Source of the DNA: JACPLA01 sp964602055
GTDB taxonomy: Bacteria > Bacteroidota > Ignavibacteria > UBA10030
DNA length: 64,000 bases
Reading direction: 5' to 3'
NCBI GenBank assembly: GCA_964602055.1
Contig: CAZRPU010000004.1
Span: forward strand, 1-64,000
Shown here one piece after another: positions 24,060 to 34,108 of this stretch. The position numbers and the translations under genes are program-made. The number at the start of each line of letters is the position of its first letter. Within the stretch, counting starts at the first letter, position 1. Under the pieces are notes generated by a model, which was given only the letters and a program-made list of their open reading frames with translations, ran no database searches and was not told the DNA's origin.

Positions 24060-25859
24060 ATGAAACGCATTCTTTTGCTGCTTCTTTTTTGTGTTGTGCC
24101 CTTCTTCCTTGCTGCCCAAAAGGTCACCGTCCAGTATACGTTGGGTATGTCCCAGCCATGGACTCATTTGATGGAAGTGGAATTGACCTATGCAGGCCTC
24201 GCCGGTTCGGATCCGACGATCGATTTTCTCCTTCCGGTGTGGCGCAGCGGCCGGTATGTGATCTATGATTTTGCCGGCGATATTCAGGAGTTTTCCGCCA
24301 AGGACGAAAAGGGAAACATCCTCGCCTGGGAAAAGACGGATAAACTGACATGGCGGGTGCGCAAGGGACGGGCCGCGGCGGTAACAGCGAGCTATAAGGT
24401 CTATGCGAACGAGGTCAACCAGAGAACAAAGGAGATGGACGATCAAGGTGCCTTTCTCGATGGTTCGTCGGTGTTCATGTATGTCGATCGCTACAGAAGT
24501 CTGCCGCTGAGACTCCAGGTTCGACCGTACAAGGACTGGCACGTAACCACGGGGCTCGAAGCTGTCCAGGGAAGCAAAAACACGTTTGCTTCCCCGTCGT
24601 ACGACTATCTTATCGATTGTCCGTTGTTTGTCGGGAACCAGAACGATGTGATGTTCACCGCCGGCGGAAAACCGCACGTTCTCAGTATCATGGGCGAAGG
24701 CAACTATGATACGGATCAAATGACAAAAGACATGGCGAAACTTGTGGAAGTCAACAAAGAATTCTGGGGCAGCCTCCCTTATGACCGGTATGTGTTCATG
24801 CTTCACGTTTCTCCCCGCCACGGAGGAGGAACCGAACACATCAACTCGACAGCAATGGGCGCAAGACCGTGGGGATTTAAGAACCCCAGTTCCTATAGCG
24901 GGTTCCTCGGGCTGGTTTCCCATGAATACTTCCATACATGGAACGTCAAACAAATCAGGCCGAGAGGCATCAGCCCGTATGATTGGACGAAGGAAAACTA
25001 TACGAGGGAACTTTGGATTGCCGAGGGAACGACATCGTACTATACTTCGCTGATGATGCTGCGCGCGGGCCTTTCCCAGGCAAGCCGGTACGTCGAGCAA
25101 CTCGGAAATCAGATCCTCGGGGACCGGCAAAGGCCGGGGAACCTGCTGCAATCGGCAGCCGAGTCGAGTTTTGATGCCTGGGTGAAGTACTGGAAGGGGA
25201 AGGAACAGTCCTTCAATGCCGAGTCGGACTATTACGACCGCGGCGCGGATCTGAGCCTCTTCCTCGATCTCGAAATACGGCATCGGTCAAAGAATAAGGC
25301 CTCCCTTGATGATGTGATGAAAGCTCTCTACAAGAGGTTTCCCTGGAACGGCACCGGATATACGGTGGACGACTTCCGCGCTCTTTGCAGTGAATTCGGC
25401 GAAAGCGATTTCAAGCAATTCTTCGATGATCATGTCTATGGCACAAAGCCGCTTGACTGGGAAAAAGTCCTTCTCCTTGCAGGACTCGAAGCAAAGCCCC
25501 GTGACGAGCGGAAGGTATGGTTTGGAGCTTTTGTCCGGGGCGATCCGCCGCGCATTGCAAGACTTGTTTCCGGATCACCTGCATACAATGCAGGACTTGA
25601 CGTCAATGATGAAATAGTGGCAATGAACGGCTATCGGATAAGCGCCGGCGATTTCAATACGCGGATCGGTGAAATGAAAGAAGGAGATATTGCCAGAGTC
25701 GCCGTCATGCGGAGCGAACGGCTGCTGCAATTTGATGTCATGCTGAAAAACAATCCTGTTCCGGCGTATTCCGTCACAAAAATCAAAGATCCCACATCTC
25801 TTCAGAAAGCCATCTATGAGTCGTGGCTGACAGCCAAATGGGATGAGGGAAAACCGTGA
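24060..25859 (+). CDS. M61 family (glycyl) aminopeptidase, exported, with PDZ domain
   Basis: This 599-residue protein has a signal peptide (1-20). The catalytic part shows H288-E289-Y-F-H292 in VSHEYFHTWNVKQIRPRG and, 29 residues after the last His, the candidate third ligand E322 in IAEGTTSYY, matching M61. A PDZ-like domain (about 495-570, with GSPAYNAGLDVNDEIVAMNG) follows, as in the family. It would trim N-terminal residues from short peptides in the periplasm. An upstream GAGGA site precedes ATG 24060. The next gene is an M1 aminopeptidase starting 75 bases after the stop. Confidence 0.92.
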   Translation: MKRILLLLLFCVVPFFLAAQKVTVQYTLGMSQPWTHLMEVELTYAGLAGSDPTIDFLLPVWRSGRYVIYDFAGDIQEFSAKDEKGNILAWEKTDKLTWRVRKGRAAAVTASYKVYANEVNQRTKEMDDQGAFLDGSSVFMYVDRYRSLPLRLQVRPYKDWHVTTGLEAVQGSKNTFASPSYDYLIDCPLFVGNQNDVMFTAGGKPHVLSIMGEGNYDTDQMTKDMAKLVEVNKEFWGSLPYDRYVFMLHVSPRHGGGTEHINSTAMGARPWGFKNPSSYSGFLGLVSHEYFHTWNVKQIRPRGISPYDWTKENYTRELWIAEGTTSYYTSLMMLRAGLSQASRYVEQLGNQILGDRQRPGNLLQSAAESSFDAWVKYWKGKEQSFNAESDYYDRGADLSLFLDLEIRHRSKNKASLDDVMKALYKRFPWNGTGYTVDDFRALCSEFGESDFKQFFDDHVYGTKPLDWEKVLLLAGLEAKPRDERKVWFGAFVRGDPPRIARLVSGSPAYNAGLDVNDEIVAMNGYRISAGDFNTRIGEMKEGDIARVAVMRSERLLQFDVMLKNNPVPAYSVTKIKDPTSLQKAIYESWLTAKWDEGKP

Positions 25860-25933
25860 GGTGCAAGCGACGGGTTTGGTTTTTCAGGATTAACGGTTTC
25901 TTTGAATCATCTTTACATCCACCTGGATTCTCT

Positions 25934-28426
25934 ATGAAAAAGGCTTTGACGTTCAGTTGTATGGTTGTATTCTCGTTATCCTTTCTCTCCGCTCAACACT
26001 TGCCCACCGGAACCTACCGGCCAACAAGAGAGCGTTCGTATGATATCATTCATTTCAGAGCCGATCTGACAGTCGATTGGGCAAAGAAACAGGTCGGAGG
26101 CGAGGCAACTGTTCGGCTGCGCCCGCTCGCATCTTTGTCGTCCATTTCTCTTGATGCCTACTGGCTGAATGTCTCCGATGTCCGCGACGCCGACCGCGGC
26201 ACATCCTACAAGTTTTCGTCAACGGACGATGCATTGATCATTAGTTTCGGCCGCACGCTTCAGACGGCCGACACAGTTGCCGTAACCATCCGTTATACCG
26301 CGCGCCCCACGGCCGGCTTGTACTTTGTCGATCCCGGACCACAGACCAACAATAAGCCCGCAATTTTCACATACGGCGAAGGTGGTATTCATGCCAACTG
26401 GCTCCCTCTGTACAACGAGAATAACGATAAGTTCTCAACAGAAATGATCGTTACGGTGGAAAAGCCCTTCACGGCAATTTCCAATGGGACACTGCTCCAA
26501 ACACGGGAGAATCAAAACGGAACACGGACATTTCATTGGTATCAGGCTCTGCCGCACTCGAACTATCTCATCGCGCTCTTTATCGGCGACTATGTACCCG
26601 TGAAGCTCCGGCCCGCCTTTGGGTCAATACCTCTTTCGGTCTGGGTCCATGCCGGCCAAGAGGACCAGGCGCGCACTGTTTTTCAACGCACCCCCGACAT
26701 GGTAGAGTTCTTTTCGAAGCGTTTCAGTTTTCGCTATCCTTGGGACAAATACGACCAGATCGCTTCGTTCGACTATGCGATAGGTGCAATGGAGAATACC
26801 GGCATTACAGGACACAACGACCGAATTCTCCGGCGACCGGGCCAGCTCGAAGAATTTAACCCTGACTTCGAACACTACTCGGCAAACTGGACGGCGGAGG
26901 CGATCATTTCGCATGAACTGGGTCACCACTGGTTTGGAGACAACACTACATGCAGAACCCTGGCAAACCTCTGGATGAACGAAAGTTTTGCGTCATACAT
27001 GATGATGCTGTGGGATGAGCACAGACTGGGCAATGAGCATTTGCAATCACAAACCCAAATTGCACTGCAATCCTACCTCGATTACGTTGCCGAGTCCCAC
27101 ATCATCCGTCCTCTGGAGTATCGCTTTTATGATTCGAGAGACCAGATCTACAATCTCCAGACAACATATCAGAAAGGGGCGATTGTCCTTCACATGCTGC
27201 GCTGGGTTCTCGGCGATGAGGCGTTTTTTCAAGGACTCGGATATTTTCAGAACAAGCATCAGTTTGCGAATGTCGAGAGCCAGGATCTTCTCACCGCGCT
27301 TGAGGAATCAACCGGAAAGAATCTGACCTGGTTCTTTGAACAGTGGATCTGGAGTGGGGGACACCCCATTTTCGAAGTAAGCTGGAACCATATCCCCGGA
27401 AGAAAAAAGGTGGAGGTACGCGTGGAGCAGGTACAGCCGATCGTCGAAGGACAGGGAACATTCCGGCTTCCGGTTGAAATTCGGATTGATGTGAAGGGCA
27501 CCACGCGAAAAGAAACAGTGTGGATCGAAGAATCAACACAGTCGTATGTCTTTGACGTAAGCGAGGCTCCCGACTTGGTGAGCTTCGACGGCCGCGGGGC
27601 TTTGGTGGCAGACATTCGGGAGCGCAAGCAGGTGCGGGAGCTGGCCTATCAGGCTTTGAAAGATGAGCTTCCGGGGCGGTTGCGCGCCCTGCGGCAGCTT
27701 GCCGGGAATCATGCATCAAACCCCTTGACGTTCGAGGTTCTGCATAGGACCATTCAGGGCAACGGCTCTTGGACCCTGAGAGCGGAGGCAACCTTGCTTC
27801 TGCAGTCGATTCACACGTTGCAGGCACAGCAGCTCTTGCTTGCACAATTGCAGTCTGAAGATTATCACGTGAGGAAAGCAGCGGTGATCGCACTGGGGAG
27901 CCGCTTTACGGCCGAAGCTCGGTCGGCCCTGCGGACAACAGTCGAGGCGGAAAAAAATGATGATGTCGCTGCTGCCGCACTCGTCGCTCTTGCGAAAATC
28001 GATCCTTCTCTCTCGGAGCAATTTTTCGAGGCGCAGTTGAAGAAGGAATCATGGTATGACTCCAGAAAGCTCGCTGTCCTGCGCTGCATCGAAGTGCTCG
28101 CAACAGATCACTCCGTTCAGAACCCTGAGAGATTTGTTCCTCTGGTCAGGAGATATGTTGATACTCGCTACAACTACGAGCTTCGCCAGCAGGCTCTGAA
28201 GAGCTGGACCGCATGTGCCCCGGGAGATAAGGCATTGCTCAATCAACTCTTCGCTACCGTGAAAAACGACATCCTGGCCGTTCAGACAACAGCCATGAAG
28301 CTGCTGGGGATGATACGACACGAGAGTGCCATTCCGATTCTTGAAGAAGCCGCCAAAAGAAGCGGTGATATTGACGTGAGAAAGGCAGCGAGGGATGCAC
28401 TGGAAGAAATTCGAAGAATAAGGTAA
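25934..28426 (+). CDS. M1 family aminopeptidase, exported, with HEAT-like C-terminus
   Basis: This 830-residue protein has a signal peptide (MKKALTFSC to FLSAQ). It has the substrate motif GAMEN (284-288), zinc ligands H327-E-x-x-H331 (HELGHHWFG) and E350 in NESFASY, the full M1 set. The last 200 residues are helical repeats. ATG 25934 is chosen because the signal peptide starts there; a longer frame to GTG 25856 overlaps the upstream gene. It would remove N-terminal residues from peptides in the periplasm or at the surface. It is next to a second M1 protease and an M61, forming a peptide-degrading cluster. Confidence 0.93.
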   Translation: MKKALTFSCMVVFSLSFLSAQHLPTGTYRPTRERSYDIIHFRADLTVDWAKKQVGGEATVRLRPLASLSSISLDAYWLNVSDVRDADRGTSYKFSSTDDALIISFGRTLQTADTVAVTIRYTARPTAGLYFVDPGPQTNNKPAIFTYGEGGIHANWLPLYNENNDKFSTEMIVTVEKPFTAISNGTLLQTRENQNGTRTFHWYQALPHSNYLIALFIGDYVPVKLRPAFGSIPLSVWVHAGQEDQARTVFQRTPDMVEFFSKRFSFRYPWDKYDQIASFDYAIGAMENTGITGHNDRILRRPGQLEEFNPDFEHYSANWTAEAIISHELGHHWFGDNTTCRTLANLWMNESFASYMMMLWDEHRLGNEHLQSQTQIALQSYLDYVAESHIIRPLEYRFYDSRDQIYNLQTTYQKGAIVLHMLRWVLGDEAFFQGLGYFQNKHQFANVESQDLLTALEESTGKNLTWFFEQWIWSGGHPIFEVSWNHIPGRKKVEVRVEQVQPIVEGQGTFRLPVEIRIDVKGTTRKETVWIEESTQSYVFDVSEAPDLVSFDGRGALVADIRERKQVRELAYQALKDELPGRLRALRQLAGNHASNPLTFEVLHRTIQGNGSWTLRAEATLLLQSIHTLQAQQLLLAQLQSEDYHVRKAAVIALGSRFTAEARSALRTTVEAEKNDDVAAAALVALAKIDPSLSEQFFEAQLKKESWYDSRKLAVLRCIEVLATDHSVQNPERFVPLVRRYVDTRYNYELRQQALKSWTACAPGDKALLNQLFATVKNDILAVQTTAMKLLGMIRHESAIPILEEAAKRSGDIDVRKAARDALEEIRRIR

Positions 28427-28475
28427 TTTTGTTTTTAGGCAGATGGTATCTGCAGGTGGTTAGATTCTAATTCCG

Positions 28476-28483
28476 TATATTTG
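28476..28483 (+). promoter_or_regulatory. Candidate TAnnTTTG element before the second M1 peptidase
   Basis: TATATTTG fits the -7 element TAnnTTTG described for Bacteroidota vegetative promoters. It stands 63 bases before ATG 28547 in a 120-base gap. No good TTG element is visible at the -33 position, so the call is weak. Confidence 0.3.
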
Positions 28484-28546
28484 GTTTTGATGCCGGGCGT
28501 CGTTTCTCTGATGCCGCAGATTTTTCGCATCCACAGGAGAATTGCT

Positions 28547-30694
28547 ATGAACCGCTCTCTCGCCACGTACCTCGAATATGCTTTGTTGCTTGTGGTTTGC
28601 ATTGTCCTTGTTGCCTTTGTCGGGCTCCCCGATTTTCAGCCCGTCCGGCAGCCGGCCTCTCCTCCCGCCGCGCAGGGTTTACGACAAGCAGCGGGCCCGG
28701 CTCCGTGGGATATGAACCTCCGGCTTCCCACGCGCAGCGACCGCGTCGCTAACTATACGATGAGCGTGAAACTCGATCCTGAAACCAATATCATCGCCGG
28801 CTCGGAAATCCTCGAATGGCGCAACAACACGGGCCGTCTTCAGAATCAATTCCCTTTTCATCTGTATCATAATGCCTGGAAAAATAATCGGAGCACGTAC
28901 GCAAAAGAGTCCGGATGGCGGCTCAACCGCTCGCTCACAGACGATCAGTACGGCTACACAAACGTGAAGCGCGTGGTGCTCCTTGATGTCCGCGGGGAAA
29001 TTGACATCACGAGAACATTCCAATATATCCAGCCGGACGACGGAAACCTCGATGACCAAACGGTTTTTCAGGTGACGACACCGCGGCCAATCCCTCCCAA
29101 TGGAACGCTGCGGCTTCGGATCGAATTTGAGACGAAACAACCCCTTCCGATTTCCCGCACCGGCGCTCTTCGTGACTATCATTTTGTTGTCCAATGGTTT
29201 CCCAAGATCGGCGTATGGTGGAAGGGCGCCTGGAACTGTCACCAATTCCATGCGACAACGGAATTCTTTGCAGACTACGGCGTCTATGATGTGTCGATCA
29301 CCATTCCCGAGAATTATGTTATCGGAGCAACCGGCGGACATCCGAAAGAAGAGAAGAACAACGGCGATGGCACCAAAACGTGCCGCTTCTATCAGGAAGA
29401 CGTCCATGATTTTGCCTGGGTGACAGCCCCTGACCTGGTGAAGACTGTCCGGACGTTTTCTCATCAGGAAAGAGAAGAAGGGGAGCAGCCCGACCGCCAT
29501 CACCCGCTGAAGGAAGTCACCGTGATTCTTCTTTCCCAGCCTCATCATGCAAACATGATTGACCGGTATTTCACTGCAACGTTTAACGCATTGCGCTATT
29601 ACGGAGAATGGTACGGCCAATACCCGTATGATGCCGTAACGGTGGTGGATCCCGCAAACGACAGCCGCTCGGGGGGAATGGAATACCCGACCTTGTTCAC
29701 GGGCGGCACAACAATGTTCTCACCCAAAGAAAGCCCGTCGCCGGAAGGGGTGACCGTTCATGAATTCGGACATCAGTTTTGGTACGGACTGATAGGAAAC
29801 AATGAATTCGAGGAAGCGTGGCTCGATGAAGGCTTTAATACCTATTCAACGTCACGTGTGCTCGCTGCGGGATGGCCTGCCTTTCCGCCAACCCGCTTCT
29901 ATTTCGGCGGCCCTGGCGCCGGAAGTTTCTCGGGCATACCCCACGTCTTTCGTGAAGTCTACGATGAACCCCGTGTCTCCACCAACAATCTGCAGCTCAA
30001 GTTTCAGGGAAAGAACGACGTCATGACCCGGCGCGGATGGGAGTATTACCAAAGTTACGGGCTGAATTCCTACGGAAAACCGGGCGCTTCGCTCTTTCAA
30101 CTCGAGCGCTATCTCGGTGAAGAGACCATGTATCGGATCATGCGCACGTACCATCACCGCTTCCGTTTCCAGCACCCCACATCGCAGGATTTTATCAACG
30201 TTGTCAACGAAGTGACGGGGAAGTCCATGAACTGGTTTTTCGACAACACCTGGTTCAGCTCCAACGTCTTCGATTATTCTCTTGACGCTATAGTGAATCA
30301 GCGGATCCCTCCCCCCGCCGGCCTTTTCACGCACAACGGCACTCCCGTGGAACAGAAAGAACAGCTGCCGCCGTACGAATGCACGGTCATTGTGAAACGC
30401 GAAGGAGAAGCGATAACGCCCGTCGATGTTCTTGTCGTGTTTGAAAACGGCGATCAACGCCGCGAACTCTGGGACGGCCAGTACCGTTGGAAGAAATATG
30501 TGTACGCAAGCGATTCTCCCGTCTCGTACGCCATCGTGGATCCGGACAAGAAGATCGTGATGGACATTAACTACAATAACAACAGCAAGTCCGTGGCAGC
30601 ACCCGGCAGTCAATCGCTCGCGGCCAGAAAACTCGCTTCGAAATGGATGTTCTGGCTTCAGAATTATCTTGAGGCGGCTTCTTTTTGGAACTGA
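28547..30694 (+). CDS. M1 family metallopeptidase, membrane-anchored
   Basis: This 715-residue protein has a single N-terminal membrane anchor (about 11-29, EYALLLVVCIVLVAFVGL) after ATG 28547, which has a CAGGAGA site. The catalytic core has GGMEY in place of GAMEN, zinc ligands H405-E-F-G-H409 and E428 in AWLDEGFNTYS, matching M1. It differs in length and in the front half from its neighbour, so it is a separate subfamily. It should work on the outer face of the inner membrane. A membrane protein gene follows 36 bases later and may share its transcript. Confidence 0.9.
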   Translation: MNRSLATYLEYALLLVVCIVLVAFVGLPDFQPVRQPASPPAAQGLRQAAGPAPWDMNLRLPTRSDRVANYTMSVKLDPETNIIAGSEILEWRNNTGRLQNQFPFHLYHNAWKNNRSTYAKESGWRLNRSLTDDQYGYTNVKRVVLLDVRGEIDITRTFQYIQPDDGNLDDQTVFQVTTPRPIPPNGTLRLRIEFETKQPLPISRTGALRDYHFVVQWFPKIGVWWKGAWNCHQFHATTEFFADYGVYDVSITIPENYVIGATGGHPKEEKNNGDGTKTCRFYQEDVHDFAWVTAPDLVKTVRTFSHQEREEGEQPDRHHPLKEVTVILLSQPHHANMIDRYFTATFNALRYYGEWYGQYPYDAVTVVDPANDSRSGGMEYPTLFTGGTTMFSPKESPSPEGVTVHEFGHQFWYGLIGNNEFEEAWLDEGFNTYSTSRVLAAGWPAFPPTRFYFGGPGAGSFSGIPHVFREVYDEPRVSTNNLQLKFQGKNDVMTRRGWEYYQSYGLNSYGKPGASLFQLERYLGEETMYRIMRTYHHRFRFQHPTSQDFINVVNEVTGKSMNWFFDNTWFSSNVFDYSLDAIVNQRIPPPAGLFTHNGTPVEQKEQLPPYECTVIVKREGEAITPVDVLVVFENGDQRRELWDGQYRWKKYVYASDSPVSYAIVDPDKKIVMDINYNNNSKSVAAPGSQSLAARKLASKWMFWLQNYLEAASFWN

Positions 30695-30730
30695 TCTCCC
30701 CATCGGCATAACAACTCTAAGGGTATTCGT

Positions 30731-31774
30731 ATGGCTCTTGTCCCGGCACTTCGCATCGGATGGAAAAAGGTCAATCAAACGAAACGTATGGTGCTCTTCG
30801 CCTGGCTCGTGAACGTCACCTTATCTCTCACCCTGGCGGTTCCCCTCCTGCTCCAGCTCAATAGTGCTGTCCGCGGCACTGTGTTGGAAGATCAGCTTCT
30901 GGAGCGCGTTGACACCAACTGGTTCCAGACGTTCAAAAGCGAGAATCAAGCCAGCGACGTTGTCCGATACTTTGATTATTCCATCTTCGGTTATGCCCCC
31001 TTCCTGACGCATTATGAATCGTATCTGACAGGGACCGTTGTCAAGAATATCGGCAACTTCTTCTTTGACCTTTTCTTCAAGTGGAGGCTCGGACTTGAAT
31101 ATCTGAGCATCCTGACCGTTCTGGCATTCGTCTCTGTTCTCTCCTCGACCTTCCTGGCGGCTGGATTCGTCGGTGCGTACGCGAAAGGCTACAGGGTTTC
31201 TTTCCAGGAATTCCTCATGGACGGGGGAAAATTCTTCGGCAAGTTCTTCCGGCTCTCTCTCCTCTCGCTCATCGTGTATGTCCTGCTGTTCGAAATACTG
31301 TTCGACTGGTGGTCCGGAAGCATCCCGGTCTGGACGGCATCGGAGCGGTCGGAGATGACGCCGTTTGTTCTGTATATGATCCGGAACGGCGCTGCCGTAC
31401 TTGTGCTTGGCTTCGTTGCTCTCTGTTTCGATTATGCAAAAATACGCATGGTGGTTGACGACCGGATGAGCGCTCTTTTTGCCTCGTGGGCCGGCGTGAC
31501 CTTTGTCTTCAAGCATTTCTTTTCAACGTCGGGTCTGTATATCTTCCTCAGTCTCGTTGGCGTCGTACTCATTGTTGCGTATGCCCTTATCGAAGGGGCT
31601 ATTGCGCAAACAGGCTATTGGTCCATTCTGCTGGTCTTTCTGATCCAGCAACTCTACATCCTTGCGAGGCTGTGCCTCAAGGCAACCTTCTACGCAGCCC
31701 AAACGCAGCTATACCAGGCCAAGGCATCTCTCGAGCATCCCGGCGATATCCTTGCCGGCCGCTCCGCCGCGTAG
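30731..31774 (+). CDS. Polytopic membrane protein of unknown function
   Basis: This 347-residue protein has about six membrane segments (near 22-44, 118-140, 170-190, 217-240, 260-285, 295-318) and a basic cytoplasmic end. There are no recognisable transport or catalytic motifs. An AAGGG site precedes ATG 30731. It is close behind the M1 peptidase and in front of a TonB-dependent receptor, so it may act in the same envelope process, but nothing in the sequence says how. Confidence 0.72.
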   Translation: MALVPALRIGWKKVNQTKRMVLFAWLVNVTLSLTLAVPLLLQLNSAVRGTVLEDQLLERVDTNWFQTFKSENQASDVVRYFDYSIFGYAPFLTHYESYLTGTVVKNIGNFFFDLFFKWRLGLEYLSILTVLAFVSVLSSTFLAAGFVGAYAKGYRVSFQEFLMDGGKFFGKFFRLSLLSLIVYVLLFEILFDWWSGSIPVWTASERSEMTPFVLYMIRNGAAVLVLGFVALCFDYAKIRMVVDDRMSALFASWAGVTFVFKHFFSTSGLYIFLSLVGVVLIVAYALIEGAIAQTGYWSILLVFLIQQLYILARLCLKATFYAAQTQLYQAKASLEHPGDILAGRSAA

Positions 31775-31810
31775 ACCACTCTCATCTTCCGTTTACAAAA
31801 AGGAGTCGCC

Positions 31811-31876
31811 ATGCGACAACGCATCGTTATCACCATTTTGCTGGCTCTCGGCAATCCATATCAAACAGAAAAGTGA
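31811..31876 (+). other. Short translated-looking leader frame before the TonB receptor
   Basis: A strong AAAAAGGAG site is placed 5 bases before ATG 31811, which opens a 21-codon frame (start MRQRIVITILLALG) ending in TGA at 31874. It is the best ribosome site in the region, yet the frame differs from the receptor that begins at 31902. It could be a leader peptide, a decayed signal-peptide start, or the remains of a frameshift. Not a confident gene. Confidence 0.35.
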
Positions 31877-31901
31877 CTCCGCAAAGCAGGACAGCACGTT
31901 C

Positions 31902-33995
31902 GTGAAACACGCGACCCTCATCATGTCTTTCCTCTGGCTTTGGTGCGTCTCTCCCGCTTTGGCGCAGGAGCCAGCCCCGGTGGATTCGATTCCCACGGTG
32001 GAATTGGAAGAAGTGGTCATTACGGCATCGCGCGGCGGCGGGGATATTCTCAAGCTTCCCATGGCGATCGGCACGGTCGGACCTCAGGAACTGACCTCCG
32101 GCAGAAGGATGGGACTTGCCGATGCCCTCGGATCAATCCCCGGAGTCCTGGTTCAAAGCCGTGCAGGAGCTTCGGATGTACGTATGACCATTCGAGGCTT
32201 TGGAGCACGGGGCAACGGGGAACGCTCCAATGCCGCCACCGTCCGCGGCATCAAAGTGCTGATCGACGGGATTCCCGAAACCGATCCTGACGGCCGGACT
32301 TCACTCGATCTCGTCGACCTTTCTTCCGTGAAGCGTATCGAAGTGATAAAGACAAACGCTTCAACGCTTTTCGGCAATGCCTCCGGAGGGGTTGTCAATA
32401 TCGAGACCTTCGGCCGGGCACAGGTGCCCCTGGTGTCGACCGATAACACGTTCGGGAGCTATGGTCTGCGCAGAAATAGCCTGTCCGTTGCAGCCCCTCT
32501 CGGAAATGGTTCACTCTCTGCTTCCCTTTCGAACGCCTCGTATGCAGGGTGGAGGGAGAATGCCGGATCTTTTTCGACGCAGGCCCATACCGGACTCATG
32601 GCCCAGCTGTCTCCGTCGGTGAAGCTCCGTCTCATGGCCTCGGCGGCCTCCAATTCGTTTTCGATTCCAGGCCCCCTGACCTTCCGGGAATTTCATGATT
32701 CCCCCTCCATGGCAAACCCTGCTTATGCGGCCAGACGAGAACGAAGAGCAAACCGCCTTGCCCGCTTTGCAGCGGGGCTGACAGCTTCGCTCACTCCTTC
32801 CCAGTCGCTCGACCTGTTGGTGTATGCGACACCGAAGGAGCTGCGCCGCTCCGAGCGGAATACGTACAGGGAGTTCTATCGGCTTCACGCCGGGTTTGGC
32901 GCTGTCTATAACATTCAGCCGGACGCGGTGTTCTTCAAACGAATAACCGCCGGCATCGACGGAGCCTATCAGGACGGGGCCATTCTCTTCTATAATCTTG
33001 CGGGCGGAGAGAGAGGCACAACGCTCATGACCAACAAAAAGGAAGCCTCTGTAACCCTCGGAACGTTCCTCGAGGGGGAGGTTCCTCTGACACCCTCACT
33101 TGCCCTCGTCGTCGGCGCCCGATTCGACCGCCAGATGTATTCCAGCGGCGAATTGCCCTCCACCGTGAGCAGCGGCACGCCGATCGAGAGACTCGTGCTG
33201 AGTCATGTGACGCCGAAGGTCTCCTTACTGCAGCTGCTTTCGGAACATCATTCGGTGTACGCCACCGTCAGCGGCGGGATCGAAGCACCGGCCTTTAATG
33301 AAGTCGACCCGCCCCCCACGCTTCCCAATGTTGCTTTGAATCCGCTTTTGAAACCGATGACATCCACCACCATCGAAGTCGGGGCAAAGGGGTTCTTTTT
33401 CCCCGAGGCTTCGAACCCCATCACCGCTGTGTCCTATTCTGTCGCTCTCTACCGGATTTCGATTCGCAACGAAATAGTTCCTTATAACGGCGGCGCATGG
33501 TATTTTTCCGCTGGTGCATCCGAGCGTTACGGACTCGAAGCGGGGAGTCAGATCGATCTCCGAGGCGGGTTCTCAATGAGTTCAAGCGTTACCGTGCTCC
33601 ATTCATCCTACTCGGAGTACATGAATGACGCGGGGAATTATTCCGGCAAGAAGGTCCCAGGAATTCCGCCGCTCGCGTTCAGTGTGCGGGCAAGCTATGC
33701 AGCTCCGTTCGGCATCCGCTTCATGGTGAGGGGGGAGCACGTCAATCGTTATCATGTTGATGATGCGAACACACTGCTCGTTCCGTCGTCGACACTCTGG
33801 TCTTCATCCCTCTCAACCGCCGCGTCGTGGCCGCCTCTGGTGTTCAGGTTTTCCGTCGGACTCAATAATCTTGCCAACCGTCCCCATGTGGCCTCTGCTT
33901 ACATCAATCCTGCCGCTGGACCCGATCCTGCGTATCTCGAACCCGGCCTCCCGCGCAATTTCTTTGCAAACATCGACGCCGCCATCTCTCTGTAG
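31902..33995 (+). CDS. TonB-dependent outer-membrane receptor
   Basis: This 697-residue receptor starts at GTG 31902 or ATG 31923; both sit before a hydrophobic signal ending at SPALAQ. A TonB-box-like stretch (EEVVITASR) is followed by a plug domain (LADALGSIPGVLVQSRAG, IRGFGARG, DGIPETDPDGRTSLDLVD, NASGGVVNIETF), then a 22-strand-type barrel that closes with FANIDAAISL. These are standard features of receptors for siderophores, vitamin B12, or plant-derived sugars and peptides. No ligand-specific gene is adjacent, so the substrate is unknown. A long in-frame upstream extension lacks a signal and was not used. Confidence 0.9.
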   Translation: MKHATLIMSFLWLWCVSPALAQEPAPVDSIPTVELEEVVITASRGGGDILKLPMAIGTVGPQELTSGRRMGLADALGSIPGVLVQSRAGASDVRMTIRGFGARGNGERSNAATVRGIKVLIDGIPETDPDGRTSLDLVDLSSVKRIEVIKTNASTLFGNASGGVVNIETFGRAQVPLVSTDNTFGSYGLRRNSLSVAAPLGNGSLSASLSNASYAGWRENAGSFSTQAHTGLMAQLSPSVKLRLMASAASNSFSIPGPLTFREFHDSPSMANPAYAARRERRANRLARFAAGLTASLTPSQSLDLLVYATPKELRRSERNTYREFYRLHAGFGAVYNIQPDAVFFKRITAGIDGAYQDGAILFYNLAGGERGTTLMTNKKEASVTLGTFLEGEVPLTPSLALVVGARFDRQMYSSGELPSTVSSGTPIERLVLSHVTPKVSLLQLLSEHHSVYATVSGGIEAPAFNEVDPPPTLPNVALNPLLKPMTSTTIEVGAKGFFFPEASNPITAVSYSVALYRISIRNEIVPYNGGAWYFSAGASERYGLEAGSQIDLRGGFSMSSSVTVLHSSYSEYMNDAGNYSGKKVPGIPPLAFSVRASYAAPFGIRFMVRGEHVNRYHVDDANTLLVPSSTLWSSSLSTAASWPPLVFRFSVGLNNLANRPHVASAYINPAAGPDPAYLEPGLPRNFFANIDAAISL

Positions 33996-34108
33996 CGGCT
34001 GTGGATATTCCGTAGGGTACTATCCGATTGAGGTTGGGAGGTTTTTTGCCTATCTTGGTTGCCGTTTTGAATCCTCCCACACGCATACACCGTCGCAGCA
34101 GAGCATCA

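Noticed and set aside
25856..25933. Upstream GTG start for the M1 peptidase
   Set aside because: It overlaps the M61 stop and places 26 basic residues before a clean signal peptide, so ATG 25934 was chosen.
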